Source: Streptomyces tricolor
Lineage (GTDB): Bacteria > Actinomycetota > Actinomycetes > Streptomycetales > Streptomycetaceae
NCBI RefSeq assembly: GCF_002155905.1
Contig: NZ_MUMF01000236.1
Location: 1 to 36,832 of the forward strand
Direction: 5' to 3'
DNA: 36,832 bases
Part shown: piece by piece, positions 8,152 through 16,240 of the stretch
How positions within the stretch are numbered: position 1 is the first letter of the stretch
Layout: each line of letters starts with the position of its first letter
The notes under the pieces: model-generated
What the model was told of the DNA's origin: nothing
What the model saw: only the letters and a program-made list of their open reading frames with translations
Database searches by the model: none
Program-made: the position numbers and the translations under genes

Positions 8152-8429
8152 TCCGGTCGGCAACCGCGACTCGATCCATCTCCAGGACCAGCGGCTGAGC
8201 TGACCCGAGCCGTGCTCGGGGCGTTCCGGCTGGGCTCGTACTACCTGCTCGAATACCGCACCCGCACGATCTTTCGGGCACCCTCAGCGGACCGCTTCCT
8301 CCCTCCGCGCCGGCCGAGTGGAACCGGCTGATCGATCTCGGCAAGCAGGAGGTACGCCGCCTGTCGGACGGGCGTCCTCCCCATGCACCGGCCCTGAGAG
8401 GGTTCAGTGACGATCCGACGGGACCGCGG
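8152..8429. other. 278-bp gap without a supportable gene
   Basis: Two short frames with natural-looking composition are seen (plus strand: RAVLGAFRLGSYYLLEYRT near 8207-8264, then AEWNRLIDLGKQEVRRLSDG near 8310-8370) but they are in different frames and separated by stops. This suggests a decayed gene; no family is recognised. Confidence 0.3.
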
Positions 8430-8723
8430 TCAGTCGATGCCTTCGACGATGCGGAAGTCGCGCTCGACGCCGTCGGAGAGGGCGATCAGCGCCTCCTGGT
8501 AAGCCGCACTCTCGCGTGCCGCGACGGCCTGCTCGAAGCTGTCGAACTCGATCAGCACGGTGCGCTCGGCGATTCCGGCGTCATGCGCCACGACCCGACC
8601 GCCACGGACGAGGACCCGACCGCCCCCGGCCTCGACGGCCAGGCGAGCCAGCTCGTTGTAAGCAGCCAGCTTCTCAGGATCCGAAATGGTGCGATAGACG
8701 CTGACCCAGTAGCCCTTGGGCAT
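8430..8723 (-). CDS. DUF1330 domain protein
   Basis: 97-residue small alpha/beta ferredoxin-like fold protein. It has the DUF1330 pattern: MPKGYWVSVYRTISDPEKLAAY, then GGRVLVRGGRVVAHDAG, and ERTVLIEFDSFEQAVAARES with AYQEAL. The start ATG 8723 has GGAGG six bases upstream. DUF1330 proteins are dimeric alpha-beta barrel proteins with no settled enzymatic function. It sits between the dienelactone hydrolase-like gene (convergent) and the MFS gene (same strand, 54 bases upstream), so it could be the last member of the MarR-MFS transcript, though it has its own good ribosome site. Confidence 0.85.
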   Translation of the reverse strand: MPKGYWVSVYRTISDPEKLAAYNELARLAVEAGGGRVLVRGGRVVAHDAGIAERTVLIEFDSFEQAVAARESAAYQEALIALSDGVERDFRIVEGID

Positions 8724-8777
8724 GGAACCTCCAGTGCTGTGATAAGTGCATCTGACTTTGTGATGGGTGCATCCGAC

Positions 8778-10211
8778 TTACGGGGTGGTCCCGGACGAGC
8801 GTCGGCGGGCGAGAGCGAGGCCGGTCAGCGTCGTGATCGCCATGGCCCCGACGCCGACCAGGGCCGCGGTGGTGTAGGCGCTGTCGTCGGGGAAGAGGTG
8901 GCCGGGGCCGGTGCCCGCGGCGAGGATCAGGCCGCCGATGGCGCTGCCCAGGGAGTACCCGACGCTGCGGACGACGTAGTTGAAGCTCATGGCGCTCGAC
9001 GTCTCGCTCTTGGGGGTGACGGCCAGGATGACGCCGGGCATCGCGGCCGAGAAGCCGCCGACGCCGAAGCCGAGCAAGCCCATCGCCGCGAACAGTTCGG
9101 CCAGGTCCGACCGGGCCGCCGTGAACAGGGCGAACCCGCCGCCGACCACGGTGGCACTGCCGGCCAGGAGCAGGGGGTCGGCGATCCGCTTCCGGGCCCG
9201 CGGCGTGAGCTTGCCGGCGACGAACCCCAGCACCGAGAACGGGATGAGGACCAGCCCGGCGACGAAGGTCGTGAGCCCGAAGCCGTAGCCGGCGCCGCGC
9301 GGCGTCTGCGCGTACCGGGTGATGAGCGTGAGCAGGAGGTACATGCCGATCCCGCCGACGAACATGGCGAGGTTCGCCCCGGCGACCGCCGGGTGCCGCA
9401 CCGCCCGCACATCGACCAGGGGCGTCGTGCTGCGCAGTTCGATGACGGCCCAGACGCCGAGCAGCACCACCGCGACGACGGCGAGACCCGCCGCCACGGC
9501 GAAGTGCCGGCTCCAGAGGTTCCGTTCGCCGGCGAGGAACAGCACCAGGAGCAGCGCAGCGGCCAGGACGACCGCGCCTGCCACGTCCACCTGGGCCAAG
9601 CGGCCTTCGGGCGCTTCGGGGAGGGAGCGCCACGCTGTCAGGAGGGCGGCGGCGGTGAGGACCAGGCCGAGGCCGTAGGCGGCCCGTACCCCGCCGACCT
9701 CGGCGAGCAGTGCGGCCAGCGGGTAGCCGACGCCGGCCCCGATGACCGAGACCACCGAGATCAGGGCGATGACGGCCGCGCTGCGCTCCTCGGGGAGGTG
9801 GTCCCGGGCCACGCCCATCATCAGGGCCGTCAGCCCGAGCCCGACGCCCTGGGCCGCCCTGCCGGCCAGCAGCCACGCGAACGGCAGCGGCAGCACGGTG
9901 AGCGCGCTGCCGGCGACGACGACCGCCAGCGTGGCGAGGATCGTGGCCCGCCGGTGCGGGCCGGCCCCGAGCCGGCCCAGGACCGGCGTGGCGACGGCGC
10001 CGCTGAGCAGCGCGGCGGTCAGCGTCCACTGCGCGCTGCCCAGCGAGACGTGGAACGAGGTCGCCACGCTGGTGATGAGCGGCGTCCCGAGGCTGGCGAT
10101 CGCCGCCACGACCAGAGAGAGGAACATCAGGGCGGGGACCAGCAGCCGCGCCTCGGAACGCGCCACCGGGAACGCCTCCACCGCGACCCCGCCGGCCGGC
10201 CGCCCGGTCAC
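8778..10211 (-). CDS. MFS drug exporter, 14-helix type
   Basis: 477-residue multidrug-type major facilitator. The chain is almost entirely hydrophobic helices, about 14, with the motif A region poorly conserved (GRLGAGPHRRATI) and motif C-like glycine-rich AVIALISVVSVIGAGVGYP. The GTG start at 10211 overlaps the stop of the MarR gene (GTGA), implying coupled translation; later GTG codons are possible alternatives. A longer in-frame extension upstream lies inside the MarR gene and is rejected. A MarR regulator followed directly by an MFS pump is a classic ligand-responsive efflux arrangement; the substrate is unknown. Confidence 0.88.
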   Translation of the reverse strand: MTGRPAGGVAVEAFPVARSEARLLVPALMFLSLVVAAIASLGTPLITSVATSFHVSLGSAQWTLTAALLSGAVATPVLGRLGAGPHRRATILATLAVVVAGSALTVLPLPFAWLLAGRAAQGVGLGLTALMMGVARDHLPEERSAAVIALISVVSVIGAGVGYPLAALLAEVGGVRAAYGLGLVLTAAALLTAWRSLPEAPEGRLAQVDVAGAVVLAAALLLVLFLAGERNLWSRHFAVAAGLAVVAVVLLGVWAVIELRSTTPLVDVRAVRHPAVAGANLAMFVGGIGMYLLLTLITRYAQTPRGAGYGFGLTTFVAGLVLIPFSVLGFVAGKLTPRARKRIADPLLLAGSATVVGGGFALFTAARSDLAELFAAMGLLGFGVGGFSAAMPGVILAVTPKSETSSAMSFNYVVRSVGYSLGSAIGGLILAAGTGPGHLFPDDSAYTTAALVGVGAMAITTLTGLALARRRSSGTTP

Positions 10212-10666
10212 TGCTTCGGCTCTTCGCGGTCCTGGCTTTCGAGCTCTGCCAGATGCTTCAGCGCCGGAAGGGCCGCCACCAGCGCCTCGACCTCGTCGTC
10301 GGTGAGCTCGCCGATCAACCGCTCGAACGCGTGGATGCCCGCCTGGCGCCGCGTCCGGACGTAGGAGGCGCCGGCCTCGGTCAGGCACACCAGCGTGACC
10401 CGCTTGTCGGACGCGTCGCCCCGCCGCTCGACCAGGCCGGACTCCTCCATCACCCGGACCAGGGCCGTCATCGCGGGCTGGGTGACGCCCTCGACCGCGG
10501 CCAGATCGGTGATGCGCCGCGGGCCGGTCCGGTCGAGAGTGGCCAGGGTGGCGGCGGACGTCAGGCTCATGTCCCGGGGCAGGCGTCTCACGGCCCTGGT
10601 GGCCAGGCCGTAGAGGGCTGCCCCGATGGCGGCGGACGCGCCAGGAGCGGTGTCTTGACGACTCAT
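10208..10666 (-). CDS. MarR family transcriptional regulator
   Basis: 152-residue winged-helix regulator. The recognition region RITDLAAVEGVTQPAMTALVRVMEESGLVER and the wing GDASDKRVTLVCLTEAG are typical MarR. N- and C-terminal helices form the dimer interface. The gene is the first of a two-gene operon with the MFS exporter, and probably represses it, with relief by a pump substrate. The ATG at 10666 has no ribosome site; TATGCT lies six bases upstream on the minus strand, so the transcript is likely leaderless. The upstream DNA is a rare AT-rich stretch (10676-10705), the likely autoregulatory operator. Confidence 0.9.
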   Translation of the reverse strand: MSRQDTAPGASAAIGAALYGLATRAVRRLPRDMSLTSAATLATLDRTGPRRITDLAAVEGVTQPAMTALVRVMEESGLVERRGDASDKRVTLVCLTEAGASYVRTRRQAGIHAFERLIGELTDDEVEALVAALPALKHLAELESQDREEPKQ

Positions 10667-10954
10667 GCCCGAAGCATAACACTTTTATATTCATAGCTTA
10701 TGTAAATGGTCGACCGACGCCGGCTCCACCGGCTGCGCTCGGGGGCCGAGGGCAGCATCAGGGAGGGCGTGGACGGCCACCGACTTGCGGTCACGCCGCT
10801 GCTGGACCGGGGTGAGCGGCCGGACCTTCACGCCGTGACGGTGTCAGGGCGGGCAGGCCGGCGGCTCGGGCTGTGTTCTTCGAGTAGCCCTGCCACTAGC
10901 CCTGCCACCTGGCAGCGGTGTCACGCTGCCGCACCGCTGCCGAGGCCGCCACAC
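10667..10954. other. 288-bp gap, promoter plus short direct repeat
   Basis: Apart from the MarR promoter at its left edge, it contains a perfect 12-base tandem duplication TAGCCCTGCCAC (10885-10896 and 10897-10908). A minus-strand frame of about 50 codons ending near 10694 (RPLTPVQQRRDRKSVAVHAL) has coding-like composition but no recognisable start or family. Confidence 0.35.
10673..10705 (-). promoter_or_regulatory. AT-rich promoter/operator of the MarR-MFS operon
   Basis: Minus-strand TATGCT (10678-10673) is placed six bases before the ATG at 10666. Upstream, the AT-rich stretch contains CATA-GCT-TATG (10692-10702), a short inverted repeat that could be a MarR half-site pair. The base composition contrasts sharply with the surroundings. 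Confidence 0.4.
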
Positions 10955-12196
10955 TCATCGGACGAAGCGCACTTCGGGGTAGTCCGAGGAAGACTTGTCC
11001 AGCAGATGTCGTGGCCGGCCTAGCAGGTGCTGGTCGAAGAACGCCGTGACGTAGGCACGCTGGGCTGCGGTGCTGCGCTCGGGGTCCACGGTGCCGATGA
11101 ACTGCTCGCGGGTCTGCGCCGGGATGTCCAGGTGCTCGTCCAGAGCGGGCACGATCGTCTGAGCGTCGGTGTAGCTGAAGTGGCCGCCCCCCTCCAGGCT
11201 CAAGTCGCGCTTCCAGCCGGTCGAGCGGTCCCAGAACGACTGCCAGGACGGCTTGTTGAGGTGAGTCTGATTCGCCTTGCCCATGAGCATGAACGGGCGG
11301 TCGAGCCCTTCCAGGGCCACAGGGAGGAATTCGGTGCTGCTGTACTGGAGCGTGCCGTCCATGTTGATGCCCGCGTCGATGCGACGGTCCGCGCGCATGG
11401 TCTCGGCCGCGGTGACACCTCCGGCCGAATGACCGTACATTCCGATCCGATCCAGGTCGAGCGCCCCGCCCAGCCCACGGGGTAGACGGCGCCCCTCGGC
11501 ATCGGGGTTGCGGCCGGCCCGCAGCACCGCAAGCTGGTCAAGGACGAAGCGGGTGTCCCGTACCCGGGTCTCGACAGCCTTCTTGACCGTCTCGGCTCCG
11601 GTCATCGGCTCCTTCTGCAACTCGACGCGGCCGTTCGGGAACTCCACCGGAGTGGTCTCATGGGTGTGGTCCACGGTGACCACCACGTAGCCGCGGCTCG
11701 CCAGTTCCACGGCCGTCGAGGTGCCAAGCGCGCGGGGGACCCCCAGACCCGGCGAGTACAGCAGGACCGGCCGCCTGCTGCGGTCGTCGGCAGGGGCCAT
11801 CGAGGCCGCGTCCGTCCGGGTGGCGGCCCAGTCCACCTCGCCGGGACGGGCCAGCCCGAACGAGCCCGCCTTGTCCACGAAGCGCGCGGCGCCGGGCTGC
11901 AGGTACGGCTGGCGGGAGTATCCGCTCACTGAACGCGCCGGATACCACACACTGACCATCAGCTCCCGTTCCCTGTCGGCGACCCAGGGATCGGGCCGGT
12001 CCCGGTCGACGAGATGAAGTTGAGTGCTCCCGACCGCCTGCCGCCCCGTCGGCTCGGGCAGCTCGAACCGCACGGCACCATGAGCTGCCGAGGGTAAGGG
12101 CTCGGACGAGGAGGCGGCGGAGGCGGCCGTGCCCGCACCGACGGACAGGGTGAGGACAAGAGCCACCGCGGTGGTTCTACCTGTATGGAATCGCAT
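10955..12196 (-). CDS. Secreted PAF-acetylhydrolase-like alpha/beta hydrolase
   Basis: 413-residue exported esterase related to platelet-activating factor acetylhydrolase (isoform II) and bacterial relatives. A Sec-type signal peptide, RFHTGRTTAVALVLTLSVG then AGTAASA|ASS, starts the protein. The nucleophile elbow is MYGHSAGG; candidate acid and base are in GINMDGTL and GGGHFSYTD. Conserved PVLLYSPGLGVPR (oxyanion region) and VVTVDHTHET match the family. The likely substrate class is phospholipid or ester side chains. An in-frame TTG nine bases upstream is possible, but ATG 12196 is simpler; neither has a clear ribosome site. Single gene. Confidence 0.85.
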   Translation of the reverse strand: MRFHTGRTTAVALVLTLSVGAGTAASAASSSEPLPSAAHGAVRFELPEPTGRQAVGSTQLHLVDRDRPDPWVADRERELMVSVWYPARSVSGYSRQPYLQPGAARFVDKAGSFGLARPGEVDWAATRTDAASMAPADDRSRRPVLLYSPGLGVPRALGTSTAVELASRGYVVVTVDHTHETTPVEFPNGRVELQKEPMTGAETVKKAVETRVRDTRFVLDQLAVLRAGRNPDAEGRRLPRGLGGALDLDRIGMYGHSAGGVTAAETMRADRRIDAGINMDGTLQYSSTEFLPVALEGLDRPFMLMGKANQTHLNKPSWQSFWDRSTGWKRDLSLEGGGHFSYTDAQTIVPALDEHLDIPAQTREQFIGTVDPERSTAAQRAYVTAFFDQHLLGRPRHLLDKSSSDYPEVRFVR

Positions 12197-12409
12197 GCCA
12201 GCCAATCTGGCCCCGGGCCCCGCATCGACACGTCCGCCGACAGGCGGAGCCGATCCCTGGCATTCCCCTGAGCACCTTCTCCCCGCTGTTCAGGGTCGGG
12301 GTTACCTCGGGGTCCCAGATGACCAACGTCAAGGGGTCGTCCGGTTCCGATGGGCCCCGGAGCGGCACCTACTCGTTTCGGCGAGCCCGGGGTGCGAAGG
12401 AAACCCGGC

Positions 12410-12577
12410 CTACGTGTACGCCTGGTCGACGCGGTGAAAGCTTTCCGAGCCGCTCATAATCCAGGGCTTCGGACGGTTCTCGGTGCCCTTGTCGCCGGTG
12501 AGGATGCAGGCGGCGTGCGGCTGCTGAATGCTGATGCCCCGGATCCAGTCGCCGTCGGCAAGAGGCACGCAGCTCAT
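12410..12577 (-). pseudogene. Truncated ASCH-domain protein fragment
   Basis: A 55-codon frame reads MSCVPLADGDWIRGISIQQP followed by HAACILTGDKGTENRPKPW. This matches the N-terminal ASCH (EVE/PUA-like) motif, usually I-R-Q-P-W-A-x-x-I-L-x-G-x-K-x-x-E-N-R-x-W. After the motif the frame ends within 16 codons, while real ASCH proteins continue for about 80 or more residues. It is therefore a 3'-truncated remnant. Confidence 0.55.
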
Positions 12578-12635
12578 GCCGTCCGCCCCCCGGATTGCCG
12601 TCCCCTGGCGGCCGGCCCTACGACCGTTGACGGGC

Positions 12636-12735
12636 GGCACCGGACTGACCCTCGATGACCTAGCCGAACGCGCCGGCCTGTCCAGCCGAACCCTCGCCCG
12701 GCGCTTCGCCGAACAGCTCGGCACCAGCCGGGGAG
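12636..12735 (+). pseudogene. AraC/GlxA-type helix-turn-helix fragment
   Basis: The translation LTLDDLAERAGLSSRTLARR followed by FAEQLGTS is the first HTH of an AraC-family DNA-binding domain as found in GlxA-type regulators. The usual upstream amidase-like domain and the second HTH are absent, and the sequence breaks off into unrelated residues. A broken regulator. Confidence 0.6.
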
Positions 12736-12822
12736 GGAGGGGCCTGGTTGTCACTCGGAGTGGCCGCGTCGCGGAAGTTGAGCCTTAGCCGCTTGCCGCG
12801 TAGGAAGCCATTGCCCCATGGC

Positions 12823-13626
12823 TCACCCAAGCACCAGCAGCACCGCCAGAGCGATGAGGAGGGAGTCGATCCGGTCGAGGATGCCGCCGGAGCCGGGCAG
12901 CCACCGGCCGGCGTCCTTGGCGCGGACGCCCCGCTTGACCATCGACTCCAGCAGATCCCCGAGCGGGCCGCCGACCGCCACGGCCACCGCCGTCTGCCAC
13001 GTCAGGGAGGACAGCACGGCCAGCGCGAGGAGACCGGCCGCGGCCCCGGCCAGCGTGCCGCTCCACCGTTTGGCGGGCGACAGGGGGGAGAGCTGGGGGC
13101 CGCCGAGACGGCGGCCCGCCGCGTACGCGACGATGTCGGCGATCGACACGGACACGAACAGGACGAGACCGAGGGCGCCGGACGATACGAGGCCGGCCAG
13201 GGTGCCCAGCCACACGAGCCCCAGCAGGCCGGCCCCCAGGCGGCGGAGTCCGTGCTCCGCGTCGCCCGAGAGCAACGGCACCCCGGCGATCGCGAGCGCC
13301 CCGGCCGCCGCCACCCGGAGCACCTCTCCGGGGGCCAGCCAGGCGGTCAGGACGAGTCCGACGATCGCCGCGCCCAGCACCGCCCGGTCCACCGGACCGA
13401 GCTGGAGCAGCCCGCTGAACTCTGTCACCGCGACCACACCGACCACGGCCGCGAGTACCGCGATCCCCGGTGAACCCAGCCAGAAGGCGGCGGTCACCAG
13501 GGGCACTCCGAGCGCCCACACGCACCAGCGGACCATCAGTTCCCGGCGCCGGGTCGCCGCCACCGCGACGCCTCCGGCCGCCAGTGCCCCGCTGAGAAAC
13601 GGCACGAGAGCGGCGACCGTCGTCAC
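12823..13626 (-). CDS. Phosphatidate cytidylyltransferase-like membrane protein (CdsA family)
   Basis: 267-residue integral membrane protein of the CdsA/CTP-transferase-1 family, which in the classic reaction makes CDP-diacylglycerol from CTP and phosphatidate. About seven or eight helices; the C-terminal signature SMVKRGVRAKDAGRWLPGSG then GILDRIDS matches the family pattern S-x-x-K-R-x4-K-D...P-G-H-G-G-x-x-D-R-x-D, except that the His of GHGG is Ser here. The GTG start at 13626 overlaps the stop of the upstream aminotransferase gene (GTGA), so the two are translationally coupled. That partner is unusual for a housekeeping cdsA, so this is probably a specialised paralogue. Confidence 0.85.
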   Translation of the reverse strand: MTTVAALVPFLSGALAAGGVAVAATRRRELMVRWCVWALGVPLVTAAFWLGSPGIAVLAAVVGVVAVTEFSGLLQLGPVDRAVLGAAIVGLVLTAWLAPGEVLRVAAAGALAIAGVPLLSGDAEHGLRRLGAGLLGLVWLGTLAGLVSSGALGLVLFVSVSIADIVAYAAGRRLGGPQLSPLSPAKRWSGTLAGAAAGLLALAVLSSLTWQTAVAVAVGGPLGDLLESMVKRGVRAKDAGRWLPGSGGILDRIDSLLIALAVLLVLG

Positions 13627-15386
13627 CGGGCTGCCTGTCCCGGCGCGCCCGAGGCCACTGCGACCGGCGTGCGCAGCGCGTCCAGGGCGCTCCGGCACGC
13701 CGCCACGATCCGCGCGTTCTCCGCCGTGTCACGGACGGCGATCCGGACGGTCCGCCCCTCGTACGCCGGGGACATCGGCGACAGGTCACGCAGGAAGACG
13801 TCGTGCCGCCGGCACTCGCGCACCAGCCGCGCCGCGCTCGGTCCGTCCGGCGGCAGAGTCACCGTGAGGAAGTTCGCCACCCCCTCGTCGACCGAGGAGA
13901 ACCCGTCCAACTCAGCAAGGCCGTACGCCAATGTCCGGCGCAGCACATGGGTGCGGGCCCAGCGCTCCGCGTAGTACGCGGGGTCGCGCAGCGCCGTCAC
14001 GGCAGCCAGCTGGGCCGGCAGGCTCACGGGCCACGGCGGCGTCCAGCGTCGCAGCTCCCGGGCCGTCTCCGGACCGGCCACCAGGTACGCGGCCCGCATC
14101 CCCGACAGCGCGTACATCTTCGACAGCGAGGTGCAGACCACGACCCGGGCGTCGACCGAGGCGAGCCCGGCAAGCGAGTCCGCCGGATCGACGTACCCCA
14201 GGTACGCCTCGTCGATCCACCACCGGGTCCGCACGGGCGAGGCCTCGATCACCGCGCGCAGCGCGTCGGCCGGGACGTGCCGGCCGGTCGGGTTGTTCGG
14301 GTTGACCACCACCACCAGGTCGTACCGCCCGTCGCCGGTCGCGGCGGCGAGCCGGGCCGGGTCGAGCAGCCAGCCGTCCTCCCGCCGCAGTGGGAGCCGT
14401 TCGACCCGGCAGCCGATCACCCGCTCGGTGACATGGGCGTACTCCCCGTAGCCCGGATCGAGCAGGAGCACCCGGCTCCCCGGCGTCAGCCACCGGCCGA
14501 ACGCGCGGAAGATCAGATCGGACGAGCCCGCCCCGGCGACCAACGACTCCACCGGCAGCCCGCGGACCCCGGCGATCTCCGCGAGCAGTCCCTCCGCGCC
14601 CGTCGGCGGCGAGGTCCGGGCCGCCCACCCCGGATCCTCCGAGAGGACCGCGCGTACCCCTGGGGACGGCGGGAACCAGGCGTCCAGCACATCCGCCGCG
14701 ACCACCTCGTGACGGCGGGCCAGGGTACGGAAGTCGGTGCCGATCGCCGAGAAGAACGCCCCGCCGTGCTCACAGCCGTCCGCACGCGGCGCGAAGGGCA
14801 CGTCGAGCCGCCAGTCGAGGCCCGTCCGCAGCCGCTCCAGGATCCGGCCGTGGCGCTCCGCGACCGTTTGTGCCAGCTCGGCCACGGAACCGCTGAGGAC
14901 CTCGAACGACACCGCACCCGAGCGGACTGTGCGCCCCACCGGCCGCAGCCCGGCGGCGAGGTACATGTCGAGCAGCTCCGTGCGTCCCATCGCCACCACC
15001 CGGCGTCCGCCCCGCGCCGCGACCCAGCGCAGCGCCGCGTACATGAGCAGTGGCGCCGCCGCGGTGGACCGCCAGTGCTCCTCGACGGTCAGGACGCGGA
15101 TCTCGAACGGCGCCTCCTCGGTCAGGACCGGCAGCTCCTCGCGCGTCAGGTACTTGTCGAGGGAGTAGCGGCCGACCCACGGCGGAGTGACGCTGACGAA
15201 GCCGATCCGCGTCTCGCCGCGCGCGGCCACGAGGTAGACGCCGTCGCCGTCGAGTCCGTCGATCAGCCTTCCCGACGGATCCACCGGATGCTGGCCGAGC
15301 TCCTCCGCGTACACGCGGTGCCGTAGTTCGTGGATCCAGTCGAGATCCCGCGGCGTGGCAGTGCGCAGCTGCAGGGCATGGTCCAT
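13623..15386 (-). CDS. Fusion: GNAT-like acetyltransferase + HisC/CobD-like PLP aminotransferase
   Basis: 587-residue two-domain protein. Residues about 1-175 form a GNAT-like domain (RTATPRDLDWIHELRHRVYA ... EIRVLTVEEHWRSTAAAPLL). Residues about 245-587 are a class I/II aminotransferase of the histidinol-phosphate aminotransferase/threonine-phosphate decarboxylase type: AGAGSSDLI (phosphate loop), LLLDPGYGEY, NPNNPTG (N362), IDEAYLGY and the PLP lysine K423 in SLSKMYALSGMRAAY. Both PLP-binding signatures are intact. The gene is coupled to a CdsA-like gene, suggesting handling of an amino-alcohol phosphate or lipid head group, but the reaction is unknown. ATG 15386 follows GGGGGAAC; an 18-bp palindrome lies 66-83 bases upstream. 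Confidence 0.85.
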   Translation of the reverse strand: MDHALQLRTATPRDLDWIHELRHRVYAEELGQHPVDPSGRLIDGLDGDGVYLVAARGETRIGFVSVTPPWVGRYSLDKYLTREELPVLTEEAPFEIRVLTVEEHWRSTAAAPLLMYAALRWVAARGGRRVVAMGRTELLDMYLAAGLRPVGRTVRSGAVSFEVLSGSVAELAQTVAERHGRILERLRTGLDWRLDVPFAPRADGCEHGGAFFSAIGTDFRTLARRHEVVAADVLDAWFPPSPGVRAVLSEDPGWAARTSPPTGAEGLLAEIAGVRGLPVESLVAGAGSSDLIFRAFGRWLTPGSRVLLLDPGYGEYAHVTERVIGCRVERLPLRREDGWLLDPARLAAATGDGRYDLVVVVNPNNPTGRHVPADALRAVIEASPVRTRWWIDEAYLGYVDPADSLAGLASVDARVVVCTSLSKMYALSGMRAAYLVAGPETARELRRWTPPWPVSLPAQLAAVTALRDPAYYAERWARTHVLRRTLAYGLAELDGFSSVDEGVANFLTVTLPPDGPSAARLVRECRRHDVFLRDLSPMSPAYEGRTVRIAVRDTAENARIVAACRSALDALRTPVAVASGAPGQAAR

Positions 15387-15667
15387 GCGTATGTTCCCCC
15401 GAGTCGGTCCGGCGTTCGCGCCCCAGCATGGAGGAGTCCGGCAGACCGCACCTGAGTACGCGTACTCAGCCGGACAGCGGATGAGCCGGAAGCGGTCCAG
15501 GTCAGGGGGAGTCCACGGGCAGGTGGCGAACCACCGGCGTGGGCCGGGCAAAGCCGCCGCTCGATCCAGCGTCGGCTGGTGCAGCGGTGGAAGGCCGGAG
15601 GTGGTCCGGCCGCGGGCGGGGGGCTGTGCGCCCGTCCTCACGATGCTCTGTGGGATAACCTGTACCG
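15387..15667. other. 281-bp divergent intergenic region
   Basis: Upstream region of both the minus-strand fusion gene and plus-strand arr. It contains the 18-bp palindrome at 15452-15469 and, for arr, TAACCT (15656-15661) six bases before the ATG as a leaderless -10 candidate. No small gene is supported. Confidence 0.45.
15452..15469. promoter_or_regulatory. 18-bp perfect palindrome, candidate operator
   Basis: CTGAGTACGCGTACTCAG is its own reverse complement over all 18 bases. It lies 66-83 bases upstream of the GNAT-aminotransferase ATG (15386) and about 200 bases upstream of arr (15668), so it could control either. No regulator gene is adjacent. Confidence 0.6.
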
Positions 15668-16078
15668 ATGGACGAGGTGTTGGACGAAGGCCCCTTCTAT
15701 CACGGGACAAAGGCTGATCTGCGGGTCGGGGATCACCTCACCGCCGGTTTCCGTTCCAACTACCGGCCCGAAGTCGTGATGAACCACATCTACTTCACCG
15801 CGTTGCGTGACGGTGCGGGACTCGCCGCCGAACTCGCCGCCGGTGACGGGGCTCCGCGGGTTTACGTCGTCGAGCCGACCGGGGAGTTCGAGAACGATCC
15901 GAACGTCACCGACAGGAAGTTCCCCGGTAACCCCACCCGCTCCTACCGCAGCAGGGATCCGCTCCGGATCGTCGGCGAGGTCACCGACTGGACGCGACTG
16001 ACGCCCGAAGCGCTCCAGATGTGGCGAGACCGGCTGGCCGCGATCCGTGCGGACGAGCGCGCCGAAATCATCAACTGA
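15668..16078 (+). CDS. arr: Rifampin ADP-ribosyltransferase Arr
   Basis: 136-residue enzyme that inactivates rifamycins by transferring ADP-ribose from NAD+ to the C23 hydroxyl. Family marks are visible: GPFYHGTKADLRVGDHLTAG at the N-terminus, NHIYFTAL, then RVYVVEPTGEFENDPNVTDR followed by KFPGNPTRSYRS. Size equals that of Mycobacterium smegmatis Arr relatives (about 140 residues). Chromosomal arr genes are widespread in actinomycetes and give intrinsic rifampin resistance; related transferases without a drug role exist, so resistance is likely but not certain. Probably leaderless: no ribosome site, TAACCT six bases before the ATG. Converges on the DHA2 exporter gene. Confidence 0.92.
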   Translation: MDEVLDEGPFYHGTKADLRVGDHLTAGFRSNYRPEVVMNHIYFTALRDGAGLAAELAAGDGAPRVYVVEPTGEFENDPNVTDRKFPGNPTRSYRSRDPLRIVGEVTDWTRLTPEALQMWRDRLAAIRADERAEIIN

Positions 16079-16240
16079 CGGTGGTCCAGGGGTGGTTGAC
16101 CCATCTCCGTCCACGGACCGGACCGGCCGGCATCAGCGGCTCGGTCCTGTCCGCGTCGCATCAGGAATCGCCGTACGCGGAGGCAGAGCAGCCCGCGGGG
16201 TCCGGGCTTCCCGTCCCGTGACGGGGTTGGCCACTGCTGG

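Larger units (their letters stand above)
12197..12822. other. 626-bp gene graveyard between hydrolase and cdsA-like gene
   Basis: No intact gene. It contains a truncated ASCH-domain frame on the minus strand and an AraC-type HTH fragment on the plus strand, annotated separately. The rest is unassigned. Gene fragments of unrelated families on opposite strands suggest deletion or recombination scars. Confidence 0.5.

Noticed and set aside
8583..10364. 593-codon plus-strand open frame opposite the MFS gene
   Set aside because: Glu/Gly/Arg/Asp-rich antisense product of a membrane protein gene; no start context or domain.
10211..10694. N-terminal extension of the MFS gene to 10694
   Set aside because: It would overlap the entire MarR gene and adds a hydrophilic Arg-rich segment not seen in MFS proteins; the GTGA overlap gives a natural start.
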